This document shows, piece after piece, positions 1-9,483 of a DNA stretch of 64,000 nucleotides (position 1 is its first letter; each line of letters starts with the position of its first letter). This DNA is from Jatrophihabitans telluris (GTDB lineage Bacteria > Actinomycetota > Actinomycetes > Mycobacteriales > Jatrophihabitantaceae): contig NZ_CP097332.1 in assembly GCF_023516435.1 (NCBI RefSeq), positions 2,976,001-3,040,000 of the forward strand. The letters run 5' to 3'. The notes under the pieces are model-generated. The model saw only the letters and a list, made by a program, of their open reading frames with translations, was not told the DNA's origin and did no database searches. A program made the translations under genes and the position numbers.

Positions 1-1
1 G

Positions 2-1069
2 TCGCCTGCTAAACACCTGCTCGCCGCAGGGTGGGTCGTGTTCTCCAGCCTCATGGCTGCCCTCATGTACCTGCTCCCGGGTGAGGAGACCATTCCGTAC
101 CACCTCATCTGGGCCAGTTTCGCTCTGCTGTACGGGCTGTATCGCTGGTCGACGGGACTCACCTGGCTGGTCTTCAGCATCATCACCCTCGTCACCGGCA
201 TCGCGCTGGTCCGGCACGCCCGCAGTGGCGTGATCGGCTGGGAGGAATGCACGGAGATCGTCCTGATGGGCGTGCTCGTCGCGCTGCTCATCTGGCACGT
301 CAAGCGGTTCCAGGCCGCGCAGGATCGGCTGAACGAGCTGCGCGAGAGCGAACGCACCAAGGCCGAACACCGCGATGTCGCCGCCCGATTCGGTTCGCAC
401 GAGGTGCGGACCCGGTTGACGATCGCCCGCGGCTTCGCCGAGTTGATCCGCGACAAGACCACCGACGAGACCACCCGAGCCGATGCCGCTGTCGTGGTCA
501 GCGAACTCGACAAGGCCACCGCCATGACGACCAAGCTGCTGACCCTGGTCCGGGCCGAAGCCCCGTCCGAACGGTTGCCCATCGACGTCGTCACCCTCAT
601 CGAGACCATCTCGCGCCGGTGGGCGGCCACCGTCGACCGGGACTGGAAGACCGACGTGCACCTCGGGCGAATGCTGGCCGATTCCGAGCGCCTGGAAGCA
701 GCACTGGACTGCCTGGTCGAGAATGCGGTGAAGTTCACCGAACCTGGCGACTCGATCCTGCTGTCGGTGACGGCCGATGGCGAGGATGTGCTTATCGCCG
801 TTGAGGATTCGGGCCTCGGCATCCCTCGCGCCGACCTCAATCGGGTCACCGAGATCTTCCAGACCGGCAGCGCGGCCGGCAGTCGCGGCGGCAGCGGCCT
901 GGGCCTGTCGATCGTGCGCACCATGGTCGAATCACGCGGCGGCCAGCTCGAGTTGTCCAGCACCGAAGGCAACGGCACCCGGGTTGCGATGCGCATCCCA
1001 GGAGCGCACGCCGAACGCCGAACGGCCGTTCCGTTGCCGCTCAACGTGCGCGTTCCCGCCTCCGGCTGA
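2..1069 (+). CDS. Membrane sensor histidine kinase, 5' end cut by window
   Basis: The frame is open to the window edge. Residues encoded before the GTG at 38 already form part of a hydrophobic segment, so the true start probably lies upstream. Three or four membrane segments come first, then a HisKA helix with the phospho-acceptor His encoded at 398-400 in the motif SHEVRTRL; the usual Pro after RT is Arg. The HATPase_c domain follows, with N-box ENAVKFT, G1 DSGLGIP and G2 GSGLGLSIV. It should autophosphorylate and pass phosphate to a response regulator, presumably encoded upstream outside the window. The ligand is unknown. It may regulate the secreted copper-protein cluster that follows, but this is only inferred from position. 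Function is sure, start is not. Confidence 0.85.
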   Translation, partial: SPAKHLLAAGWVVFSSLMAALMYLLPGEETIPYHLIWASFALLYGLYRWSTGLTWLVFSIITLVTGIALVRHARSGVIGWEECTEIVLMGVLVALLIWHVKRFQAAQDRLNELRESERTKAEHRDVAARFGSHEVRTRLTIARGFAELIRDKTTDETTRADAAVVVSELDKATAMTTKLLTLVRAEAPSERLPIDVVTLIETISRRWAATVDRDWKTDVHLGRMLADSERLEAALDCLVENAVKFTEPGDSILLSVTADGEDVLIAVEDSGLGIPRADLNRVTEIFQTGSAAGSRGGSGLGLSIVRTMVESRGGQLELSSTEGNGTRVAMRIPGAHAERRTAVPLPLNVRVPASG

Positions 1070-1226
1070 TCCTTCCGGCGAGGCAGGCGCGCCGCGAATG
1101 TGCGGTTTCGACCAACAGCAAATCGCCGACAACTGGCCAGTCGTGTCGAAACGCCCATTCGGTTACATCGGCCGTGGGCATTTTCGCCTTGCGTACAAGG
1201 GAATCGTTCACCTGCATTACACGACA

Positions 1227-1251
1227 TGACAGCGGAGTGACGGCGCTGTCA
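1227..1251 (+). terminator. Hairpin after the kinase gene, probable terminator
   Basis: An 8-bp perfect inverted repeat (TGACAGCG / CGCTGTCA, 9-nt loop) is followed by the pyrimidine-rich run TCTTCCTTTT. It lies in the 278-bp gap between the kinase and the giant surface protein. A terminator fits the T-rich tail. A dyad operator for the downstream cluster is the alternative. The remainder of 1070-1347 shows only the ribosome binding site of the next gene. Confidence 0.45.
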
Positions 1252-1347
1252 TCTTCCTTTTGCCGCCGCTTCCCACCCCGCACAGTTCGCTCCAGAACTC
1301 TGCGCCCATGTCCAGTGGCGCGGATCGGGGAGAGGAAGGGCCTAGTC

Positions 1348-4300
1348 GTGAAGTCACATCCGACCAGCCTGATGCGATTCGCCAAGGCCGCCCTCGCGGC
1401 CACTCTTGTTGTCGCCGCGGTGCAATCGATGCAGCTGAGCAAGGCCGTCAAGGCGCAGGCCGCCGACGCGCCCGGCAGCATCACCCTCTCGGTGGCCAGC
1501 GCGAAGACCGTCGGCGGGGTGAGCACCGTCGGTGACCCGATCACCTCGTACAAGTGGATCGTCAACCTCGACGACACCGGCAACCCAGGCACGATCAGCA
1601 ACCAGGGCACCGGCCAGTGCCTGCCCTCGACCGCTCAAGGCGGCTCGACCGACCCCAACTACGCCGACACCTGCCAATGGCCCTCGGTCCGGGTCACCTC
1701 AGGGTTCGCACCGATCGTGGCCCAGGGCACCCAGGACGACCTCAACGCCACGAAGGCGCTGGCCGATCTGCCCGTCGGCAAGTACCTGATCTCGGTCACC
1801 TCGGACGGCTACAAGATCGACGGGCAGCACTTCACGGTCACCTCCGGCAGCAGCCAACTGGTCAAGGTCGCCATGAACGCCACTCCCCTGCCGCTGACCA
1901 CCCTGCGCCTGCAGGTCTTCAACGACAACGCTCCGGTCGATGCGACCTACGAGGTGGACGCCGAGCGCGGCCTTCGCGGATTCACCGCCACCCTCACGGA
2001 CGTGTTCGGCCTGGTCAGCACGGACTACTACGGCAACGCGCTGTGCACCAAGTACCTGCACGACGCGGCCGGGCACATGACCTTCACCGGCACCAAGCCC
2101 GACATCGACCCGACCTCGACGGGTAAGTGCGTCAGTGACTCCACCGGGCAGATCGTGATTCCGAACCTGGGACCGAACCGCTTCGCCGCCACGGTCGCGC
2201 CGCCCGTGAGCCAGACCGGCCAGTGGGTGCAGACCACCACCCTCGAGGGTGGTCACGACCACGACATCTGGTCGCAGGAAGGCGCCACAGGCTACGACAC
2301 CGAGCAGACCAAGGGTGCCGAACTGGTTCCGTCCGTGCAGTTCGGCTTCGTGCGCAAGCTACCGTCGGTGATCGCCCGCGGAGCAGCGGCCGCCACCGGC
2401 TCGATCACCGGAACCGCCATCGCCGGATTGCCCTACATCGGTGGGCAGAACGGCCAGGTCTCCCCGGAGACCGGCCTGGCCGGGGTGAAGAGCGGCGGAC
2501 CGATCCCCAACGCCTGGGTCGCGCTGTCGGACCTCGGCGCCGGTGACGCGCAGGTCTACACCGCTCAAACCGACGGCGCCGGCAAGTTCACCATCCCGCA
2601 CGTACCCAACGGCAGTTACCAGCTGTCCATCTGGGACGACGACCAGGACTACATCCTGTGGAGCTTCAACGTCGACGTCGCCAACGGCCTGCCCACCGAC
2701 GTCGGCAACAAGATCATCGTCGGCTGGTTCAGCCACGTGTACGGCAAGGTGTTCATCGACTCCAACGGCAACGGCAAGATGGATCCGGGCGAGAAGGCCG
2801 TGCCTCAGTTCGGACTCACGGTGCGCGAGCGCGACAACACGCTCATGGACCAGGCGACGAACACCGTTTCGACCAACGACAGCGGGTACTACGACATCCG
2901 CGAGGCCTACCCGCTGGGCAAGTGGCTCATCCTCGAAGGCTTCAACACCCGTTACCAGACAACGGGAATCACCTACAAGGCGGAGAACGAGACCAAGTCC
3001 ACCACACAGCTGGGCAGCCTCGTCGACATCAACTTCCTGCCGATCATCGGCCTGGGCGGCGAGATCGACTGGGGGGTGCAGCCCTACGCGGCCGGCACGA
3101 ACGGCGGCATCGTGGGAACGGTCAGCTATGACACGACCCGCAACGAGCTCGACCCGGCCGACGCGGTCAGCGAGAGCTACCAACCCGGCATCCCGAACGT
3201 CAAGGTGCACCTGTACGTCCCGGTCGCCTGTGACGCCACCACGCCGGCCGACCACTGCCGGCAGGGTTACCAGCTCAACGACGACGGATCGATGAAACGC
3301 GGTCCACAGGTCGCCGACACGTACACCTCCGAACAGTGGGCTCCGCCCAAGGGGTGCACGGCACGGCAGTACAACGGCCAGCCGCTGACCGATCAGCAGG
3401 CGCTGCCGGCGTTCGGCACGACGGCCAACGCGCTCTGCGTCGAGGCGCCGATGATGGGGATGCAGGTCGGTGCCAGCGACTCCGCCGGCGGCTCGCAGAC
3501 CGTCAACGGCAACTACGGCTTCGGGACGTCCGACATCAATCTGTACCCGCCGGGCAATCCGAAGAACCCCGCGCCGAACCACGACCTGGCGCTGTACGCC
3601 AACATGGCCGACAACGGCTACCACCCGCAGGACCTCGCTCCGCTGGACTACCTGGTGGGCGTGGACATTCCCAACGACCCGGTCGACGGCAAGCCGATGT
3701 ACAAGGTGACCACCGAGGCCGACGTCAACGTCTTCTCCGGCGACAGCTACGTACCCCAGGAGAACTACCCGCCCGCCAGCCAGGCCGTGGCCAACCAGCA
3801 GGACCAGGGTGCGCAGCTGAACCTGCCCACTCCGCCCTCACAGCCACCGTCCCAGCAGGCCGGCATCATCTCGCCCTGCGCAGGTTCCCTGCACACCGTG
3901 ACCGTCACCAACCCGGACTTCCTGGCCGCCGGCGGATCACCGTTCGAAGGCCAGCAGCGCCCGTACTGCACGGACAAGCTCGTCACCGTGCGCACCGGCC
4001 AGTCGACTGCACCGAACTTCAACCTCTACACCGACGTCCCGATCCCCACGCACTTCTGGGGCCTGACCCTCAACGACCTCGGGCTCTCGCTCGACAAGCG
4101 CAGTGTCAACTTCGGTGAGGCCCAGGGCCTGCCCTACGTCCCGGTCGGTCTCTACGACTGGAGCGGTCGGCTGACCTACACGACGCACACCGATTTCAAC
4201 GGCCTGTACGAGGCGCTGGTGCCTTCCACCGACACCTACAACTGCCCCGTCCCGGCCGGACCCTGCCCGAACATGTATCGCTTCGTGGGCAACGATCCCG

Positions 4301-6666
4301 GCGCGTCCAACGCACCGAACGCCGACTACAACCCGAGATTCCGCACCATCGCCACGAACTTCCAGGCGTGGCCGGGTCAGTACACGGTGACGGACGAGGC
4401 ACCGACCCAGGTGGCCACGACCGCGTTGGCTCCCGACACGACCACCGTCAACCCGACCCAGTGCGATCTCGGACCGAACACCCCGCAGTTGCTCGCCGTC
4501 GACCGTCCGTTCGTGCGGCGCAGCGACGCCAACCGAACGCTGACCATCAAGGGCTTCGGCTTCGGGGCGGCCCGGGGAACGCTCACCCTCGGTGGCGTCA
4601 CGCTCGGGACCACGGCGGCAAGCTGGACCGACACCCAGATCGTGGCCACCCTGCCGACCGGTACGGCGCTGCCGACGGGTGCCCTGCCCTTGAGCATCAC
4701 CCGGTCTGATGGTCGGGGCGGCTTCAACACCCTGACCATCCAGAGCCTCGGCAACTACTCGCAGAACTCCGCCGGTGACAACGCGTCCAACCCTCGCGTC
4801 GTCGAGGTCGGGCCCGGGGCCAAGTCGGCGCAGACCTTCGCGCGCTACAGCACCATCCAGGCCGCGCTGGAGGCCGCCCGCCCGACTCGGCAGGCACCGT
4901 TCTGGGTCGTGGTGGTCTACCCCGGCACGTCCACGAACCTCAATCCGCAAGGCCAGTACGACGAAAACGTGATCGTCCACCACCGCGTGCACATCCAGGG
5001 CGTCGGTCCGGGTGGATTCCAGCCCGACGGAACGTTCGTACCCGGATCGATCATCGACGGGTCGGGCTTCAACCCCGACAACCCGTCCGGCCTGAACTGG
5101 ATCGCGCTCCTGTCGTCGCTGCGCTACAGCGGGAACCCGGCGGTACCGGACGCCGCGGCGGTCACCGTGCTCGACGATCCGGCCGTGACGAACGGAATCC
5201 TCGACCCGAACTACCGGCTGACCTTCGACGGCTTCACGGTCACCGGTGGCGCGCAGTCGGACTTCCCGGCCAACATCAACGAGCTCACCGGCGGGATCAA
5301 GACCCCGTACGGGGCGGCGGGCGCGCTGGTGACGCAAGGCGGCGGGATCTACCTGCACAGCAACGTCCGCAACATGCAGATCACCGACAACATCATCCGC
5401 GGTAACGGCGGCTCCTACGGCGGCGCGGTTCGCGTCGGCACCCCGTACGTCAGTGGGAACAACAACACCGACCTACGGCTGGCCAACAACCAGATCCGCG
5501 ACAACGGCGGGACGAACCTGGCCGGCGGGGTCGGGCTGTTCGCGGGCAGTGACGGCTACGTCGTCGATCACAACGCTCTGTGCGGCAACTTCTCCGCCGA
5601 GTACGGAGGCGCGATCTCGGCCTTCGGCTACCAGGAGGCGGCCAGCGGCACGCAGTCCAAGGGCGGCACGATCACCAACAACCGCATGTGGTTCAACGCC
5701 TCCTACGACGAGGGCGGCGCGGTCATGATCGCCGGTGAACTGCCGGCCGATCCGACCGGGTTGTCGCAGGGCACCGGCCGGGTGCTGATCGACTCCAACG
5801 TCATCCAGGCCAACCTGGCCAACGACGACGGCGGCGGCATCCGGCTGCTGCAGGTGACCGGCTCCGCGGTCGGCAACCGTAACCAGGCCGAGAACCAGAC
5901 CATCACGATCAGCAACGACACGGTGGCCAACAACGTCTCGGCTCACGAAGGCGGCGGTATCGCCCTGGACGACGCTCCGTTCGTGCGGATCGTGAACACG
6001 ACGGTGACCAAGAACCTGACCACGGCCACGGCCGTGACCAGCGACGGCTCGCCGGCGCCGGCCGGCTTGTCGACGGCCACCAACAGCGATCCTCTGCAGG
6101 CCCAGCTGACCAAGCTGAACAACACCGGGGTCAACACCACGACGTTCAGCAAGCCCACGCTGCTCAACGACGTCTTCTGGGACAACCGAGCCGGTAACTT
6201 CGACGGCGGCGTGGTGTGCGGCATCGACTCGGTGACCTGCCCGGGAATCGTCAACTGGGACATGGGTGTAACCGACGACCAGAGCGCCAGCCTGGCCCCG
6301 ACCCACTCGGTGGTCCAGGACCTGACGCAGGTGACCAACGACGGCACGCTCAGCCAGAACGACCCGTCGTTCGTGTCCAACTACAACGTCGACGTCAACA
6401 TCCTGGCCTCGCGGACCTACCCGGCCTTCCGGCAGGCGGTCATCGTGGCCCAACTGTTGCCACCTTCGCTGATGGGCGATTACCACCTGAGCTCCACGCT
6501 GTCCTCGGCCTACGGGCTGGGTGCGGCCAACACCACGGTGACCTGGGGCGCCGGCGCCGGCCGGTGGACCTACGTCGTCAGCGCTCCCAGCGCCGACATC
6601 GATCGCCAGCCCCGCCCGGGAACCGGCCGGCGCTGGGATGCCGGTTCCGATCAGTTACTTCCCTGA
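1348..6666 (+). CDS. Giant secreted SdrD-like/IPT/beta-helix surface protein
   Basis: The 1772-residue protein starts at a GTG eight bases after AGAGGAAGG; the open frame reaches further upstream without a better site. A Sec signal peptide occupies about residues 1-38. Two carboxypeptidase-regulatory or SdrD B-like beta domains lie near 380-450 and 460-560, the second with a Ca-binding-like DSNGNGKMDPGE loop. An IPT/TIG domain lies near 1065-1125. From about 1165 to 1720 runs a right-handed parallel beta-helix of the pectin-lyase/NosD type with repeated Asn-rich GG-turn units. There is no LPXTG motif or C-terminal membrane segment, so it is probably released or held non-covalently. No catalytic residues were recognised; a scaffold or polysaccharide-binding role is inferred. 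It heads the multicopper oxidase cluster. Confidence 0.85.
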   Translation: MKSHPTSLMRFAKAALAATLVVAAVQSMQLSKAVKAQAADAPGSITLSVASAKTVGGVSTVGDPITSYKWIVNLDDTGNPGTISNQGTGQCLPSTAQGGSTDPNYADTCQWPSVRVTSGFAPIVAQGTQDDLNATKALADLPVGKYLISVTSDGYKIDGQHFTVTSGSSQLVKVAMNATPLPLTTLRLQVFNDNAPVDATYEVDAERGLRGFTATLTDVFGLVSTDYYGNALCTKYLHDAAGHMTFTGTKPDIDPTSTGKCVSDSTGQIVIPNLGPNRFAATVAPPVSQTGQWVQTTTLEGGHDHDIWSQEGATGYDTEQTKGAELVPSVQFGFVRKLPSVIARGAAAATGSITGTAIAGLPYIGGQNGQVSPETGLAGVKSGGPIPNAWVALSDLGAGDAQVYTAQTDGAGKFTIPHVPNGSYQLSIWDDDQDYILWSFNVDVANGLPTDVGNKIIVGWFSHVYGKVFIDSNGNGKMDPGEKAVPQFGLTVRERDNTLMDQATNTVSTNDSGYYDIREAYPLGKWLILEGFNTRYQTTGITYKAENETKSTTQLGSLVDINFLPIIGLGGEIDWGVQPYAAGTNGGIVGTVSYDTTRNELDPADAVSESYQPGIPNVKVHLYVPVACDATTPADHCRQGYQLNDDGSMKRGPQVADTYTSEQWAPPKGCTARQYNGQPLTDQQALPAFGTTANALCVEAPMMGMQVGASDSAGGSQTVNGNYGFGTSDINLYPPGNPKNPAPNHDLALYANMADNGYHPQDLAPLDYLVGVDIPNDPVDGKPMYKVTTEADVNVFSGDSYVPQENYPPASQAVANQQDQGAQLNLPTPPSQPPSQQAGIISPCAGSLHTVTVTNPDFLAAGGSPFEGQQRPYCTDKLVTVRTGQSTAPNFNLYTDVPIPTHFWGLTLNDLGLSLDKRSVNFGEAQGLPYVPVGLYDWSGRLTYTTHTDFNGLYEALVPSTDTYNCPVPAGPCPNMYRFVGNDPGASNAPNADYNPRFRTIATNFQAWPGQYTVTDEAPTQVATTALAPDTTTVNPTQCDLGPNTPQLLAVDRPFVRRSDANRTLTIKGFGFGAARGTLTLGGVTLGTTAASWTDTQIVATLPTGTALPTGALPLSITRSDGRGGFNTLTIQSLGNYSQNSAGDNASNPRVVEVGPGAKSAQTFARYSTIQAALEAARPTRQAPFWVVVVYPGTSTNLNPQGQYDENVIVHHRVHIQGVGPGGFQPDGTFVPGSIIDGSGFNPDNPSGLNWIALLSSLRYSGNPAVPDAAAVTVLDDPAVTNGILDPNYRLTFDGFTVTGGAQSDFPANINELTGGIKTPYGAAGALVTQGGGIYLHSNVRNMQITDNIIRGNGGSYGGAVRVGTPYVSGNNNTDLRLANNQIRDNGGTNLAGGVGLFAGSDGYVVDHNALCGNFSAEYGGAISAFGYQEAASGTQSKGGTITNNRMWFNASYDEGGAVMIAGELPADPTGLSQGTGRVLIDSNVIQANLANDDGGGIRLLQVTGSAVGNRNQAENQTITISNDTVANNVSAHEGGGIALDDAPFVRIVNTTVTKNLTTATAVTSDGSPAPAGLSTATNSDPLQAQLTKLNNTGVNTTTFSKPTLLNDVFWDNRAGNFDGGVVCGIDSVTCPGIVNWDMGVTDDQSASLAPTHSVVQDLTQVTNDGTLSQNDPSFVSNYNVDVNILASRTYPAFRQAVIVAQLLPPSLMGDYHLSSTLSSAYGLGAANTTVTWGAGAGRWTYVVSAPSADIDRQPRPGTGRRWDAGSDQLLP

Positions 6667-6767
6667 TCAACCGACCCAACGGCCTCGTCGAGGACACCCC
6701 CCGGTCCTCGGCGGGGCCAGCTGGACCGACCTTCATGCCGCGTTACCCAGTTTGAGGAGAGTGCACC

Positions 6768-8144
6768 GTGACCGAGAATCCCCTCCCGCGCGGCCTGAGC
6801 CGACGGACCTTCCTGGCCGGCGGAGCAGGCGTGCTCGGAGCAGCCGCCGTAGGCACCCGCCTGACCAGTGCGCATGCGGCGACGCCGATGGTCGCCGCCG
6901 TGCCGAAGCCGACCGACCCCAGTTCGGTGAACGTGCACCTCGTGGGCACCGACGGCTGGGTCGCGATGCCCGGCGCTCCGGACGATGCGCCGTTCTTTCC
7001 CGACACGTTGGCACCGTCGCCCTTCAACACCTACGTCTTCGGCTTCCGCAATGTCAGCGGATTCAGCCCGAGCCAGATCGCGGCCGAACGCGGCAAGGCT
7101 CAGATCAGTGCACCGATGATGTACTTCGACGAAGAGGACGACATCTTCATCACCCTGACCAACCTCGGGCTGTCCCAGCGACCCGATCTCTACGACGGGC
7201 ACACCCTGCACTGGCACGGTTTCGTCAACGCGATCCCGCTTTTCGACGGAGTGCCCGAGCTGTCGCTGGCCGTGCCGATCGGGCGCGATTTCACCTACTT
7301 CTACAAGCCCCACGACGCCGGCACCTACATGTATCACTGCCACTTCGAGGACGTCGAGCACGTGCAGATGGGCATGACCGGCATGGTCTTCGTCCGTCCG
7401 CGGCAGAACCAGACCAAGCACGGCGTGGACCCCGCCTTCGCCGCCGGGAGGCCCACCCCATGGGGCGGCACCGTGGCCAGCACCATCCCGCCGGGCAAGT
7501 ACGCCTACAACGACTACGACGGCTCCACCCGCTACGACCGGGAATTCGCGTTCATGGTCACCGAGCTCTGGTCGGCCGCCCACTACCGCGACGCCCACAT
7601 CCAGGTCAACGACTGGACGGACTACGACCCGAGCTTCTGGTTGCTCAACGGGCGCGCCTACCCCGACACCGTGGCCCCGAACTCCGGCACGGCCGGCGCG
7701 AACGTGTTCCCCTCCGGCGCCCTTCCGGTGCTGGGTGCGGACCCGGCCGCGACGGCCAATCGCCTGCAGTACCAGCCGATATCTTCGTTGATCAGCTGCG
7801 AGGTGAACAACAAGGTCCTGCTGCGGCTGTCCAACCTCGGCTACCAGAATCACGCCTTCACCGTCGACAACATCGACCTGAGCGTGATCGCCAAGGACGG
7901 CAGCCTGCTCAAGGGCCGCGACGGAACCGTCAACTACCTCACGACCAACACGGTCGATCTCGGTCCCGGGGAAAGTCGCGATGTCATCTTCACCGCGCCG
8001 TCGCAACCGGGCCGTTACCTGCTCTATGACCGTCACTACTCCTACCTGAACAACGGTGGGGGCGCCGGCTACGGCGGCATGGTCACCGAAATCCGGGTCG
8101 GCGCCGCCGGCAGCCTCGGCGCCCAGTCCCAACCCAACCACTGA
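6768..8144 (+). CDS. Tat-exported multicopper oxidase, type 1 copper-bearing subunit
   Basis: The 458-residue protein starts at GTG after GAGGAGAG. A Tat signal (SRRTFLAGG) precedes two cupredoxin domains. Domain 1 has the trinuclear-site motif LHWHG (His148, His150) and a combined type 1/type 3 motif YHCHFEDVEHVQMGM (His190, Cys191, His192, His198, Met203). In domain 2 the expected HPxHG and HxH motifs are reduced to single histidines (His362 in NHAF, His423 in DRHY). The type 1 site thus sits in domain 1, as in two-domain multicopper oxidases. The protein may need a partner to complete the trinuclear cluster; the next gene has the missing motifs. Expected role is extracellular one-electron oxidation of a metal or organic substrate with O2. 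Substrate unknown. Confidence 0.85.
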   Translation: MTENPLPRGLSRRTFLAGGAGVLGAAAVGTRLTSAHAATPMVAAVPKPTDPSSVNVHLVGTDGWVAMPGAPDDAPFFPDTLAPSPFNTYVFGFRNVSGFSPSQIAAERGKAQISAPMMYFDEEDDIFITLTNLGLSQRPDLYDGHTLHWHGFVNAIPLFDGVPELSLAVPIGRDFTYFYKPHDAGTYMYHCHFEDVEHVQMGMTGMVFVRPRQNQTKHGVDPAFAAGRPTPWGGTVASTIPPGKYAYNDYDGSTRYDREFAFMVTELWSAAHYRDAHIQVNDWTDYDPSFWLLNGRAYPDTVAPNSGTAGANVFPSGALPVLGADPAATANRLQYQPISSLISCEVNNKVLLRLSNLGYQNHAFTVDNIDLSVIAKDGSLLKGRDGTVNYLTTNTVDLGPGESRDVIFTAPSQPGRYLLYDRHYSYLNNGGGAGYGGMVTEIRVGAAGSLGAQSQPNH

Positions 8145-8167
8145 CAACGCATCGTCGAGGAGACGCC

Positions 8168-9472
8168 ATGAAACATGTGCAGAAGCCCTGGCTTCGCCGG
8201 ATGGCCCTGGTCGCCGCGATTGCGTCGACGGTGGCCACTGTCGTCTCGGTCGCGCCGGTGTCGGCGGCGACCACGGGCAACAGCGAAGGTATGCAGTGCG
8301 AGACCAACTCGCGCTCGACGTTCAATCTCACCGCCGCCGACGGATACATCTCCACACCGGACGGCAACTCCATCTACATGTGGAGCTACGGCGACGCCAC
8401 CAGCGGGTTCCAGTTGCCTGGGCCGACTTTGTGCGTCACCGAGGGTGCCACGGTCACCGTCGTGCTGCACAACAGCCTTCCCGAGCCGACGTCGATCCTG
8501 TTCCCCGGGCAGTCCGGGGTGCTCGCCGACGGCAAGGCCGCGCAGCCGCAGTACACCACCGACGCGGCGCCGGCCCTGACCTCGCTCGTGCAGTCGGCCT
8601 CGGCCAACGGCGGCTCGGTGACCTACCAGTTCACCGCCGGGACGCCGGGAACCTACCTCTACACCAGCGGTACCGACGTGAAGAAGCAGCAGCAGATGGG
8701 CATGTTCGGCGCCCTGGTCGTTCGCCCGTTGGGCTCGCCGGTCAATCAGGTCAACCGCCGCACCGACTCGGCCTTCGCACCGGGCAAGGAATACCTGTTC
8801 CTGCTCTCGGAGGTGGACCCGGACGTGCACCTGGCGGTCGAGCGCAACCAGCCGATCGACTGGTCGAGCTATCGGGCCCGGTACTTCATGATCAACGGCC
8901 GGTCGATGCCGGACACGCTCGCGCCCAACAACGCCTCGTGGCTGCCGAACCAGCCCTACGGCGCGCTGGTGCACGTCAAGCCGTGGGACGCGGCCAACAA
9001 CCCGTTGCCGGCCACGATCCGCTATCTCAATGCCGGGACCGTGAACTACCCGTTCCACCCCCACGGCAGTGATGAGCGGGTAATCGACAAGGACGGCCAT
9101 CCGCTGGTCGGCCCGAGCGGGCAGGACCTGAGCTACCTCAAGTACGACCTCGACGTCGGTCCCGGGCAGACCCTGGACACCTTGATGGACTGGCACAGCG
9201 AATACGACGTGACCAACAAGCCGATTCCCACCCAGCTGCCCACGATCACCGACCAGTTGCTGGTCGGTACCGACACCTGGTTCTCCGAAAGCGGCTACCT
9301 GGGGACGAAGAATCCGACTCCGACCACCATCACCAACAACAACGAGTGCGGCGAGTACTACCACATCGCGCACAGCCACGCCTTGCAGCAAGCCACCAAC
9401 TACGGAGCGACCTTCGGGGGAATGATGACGCTGTTCCGCATCGACCCGCCGTCCGGTTGCCCCACCAAGTGA
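8168..9472 (+). CDS. Secreted multicopper oxidase paralog with only domain-2 ligands
   Basis: The 434-residue protein lies 23 bp after the previous oxidase and has a Sec-type signal (about residues 1-35). Two cupredoxin domains align with the preceding protein. In domain 1 the copper motifs are lost: HWHG is replaced by FPGQ, and YHCH...MGM by YTSG...QMGM. Domain 2 keeps FHPHG (His297, His299) and HIAHSH (His399, His402, His404), typical trinuclear-cluster ligands. Alone it lacks a type 1 copper site and cannot be a complete oxidase. It is best read as a partner subunit of the preceding protein or as a copper-binding paralog. Confidence 0.8.
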   Translation: MKHVQKPWLRRMALVAAIASTVATVVSVAPVSAATTGNSEGMQCETNSRSTFNLTAADGYISTPDGNSIYMWSYGDATSGFQLPGPTLCVTEGATVTVVLHNSLPEPTSILFPGQSGVLADGKAAQPQYTTDAAPALTSLVQSASANGGSVTYQFTAGTPGTYLYTSGTDVKKQQQMGMFGALVVRPLGSPVNQVNRRTDSAFAPGKEYLFLLSEVDPDVHLAVERNQPIDWSSYRARYFMINGRSMPDTLAPNNASWLPNQPYGALVHVKPWDAANNPLPATIRYLNAGTVNYPFHPHGSDERVIDKDGHPLVGPSGQDLSYLKYDLDVGPGQTLDTLMDWHSEYDVTNKPIPTQLPTITDQLLVGTDTWFSESGYLGTKNPTPTTITNNNECGEYYHIAHSHALQQATNYGATFGGMMTLFRIDPPSGCPTK

Positions 9473-9483
9473 GGGCCGGGACG

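Noticed and set aside
2359-3624. Long antisense frame of 421 residues opposite the giant surface protein
   Set aside because: Arg/Val/Gly-rich composition typical of GC-driven shadow frames, no domain, no ribosome site, and the sense frame is clearly coding.
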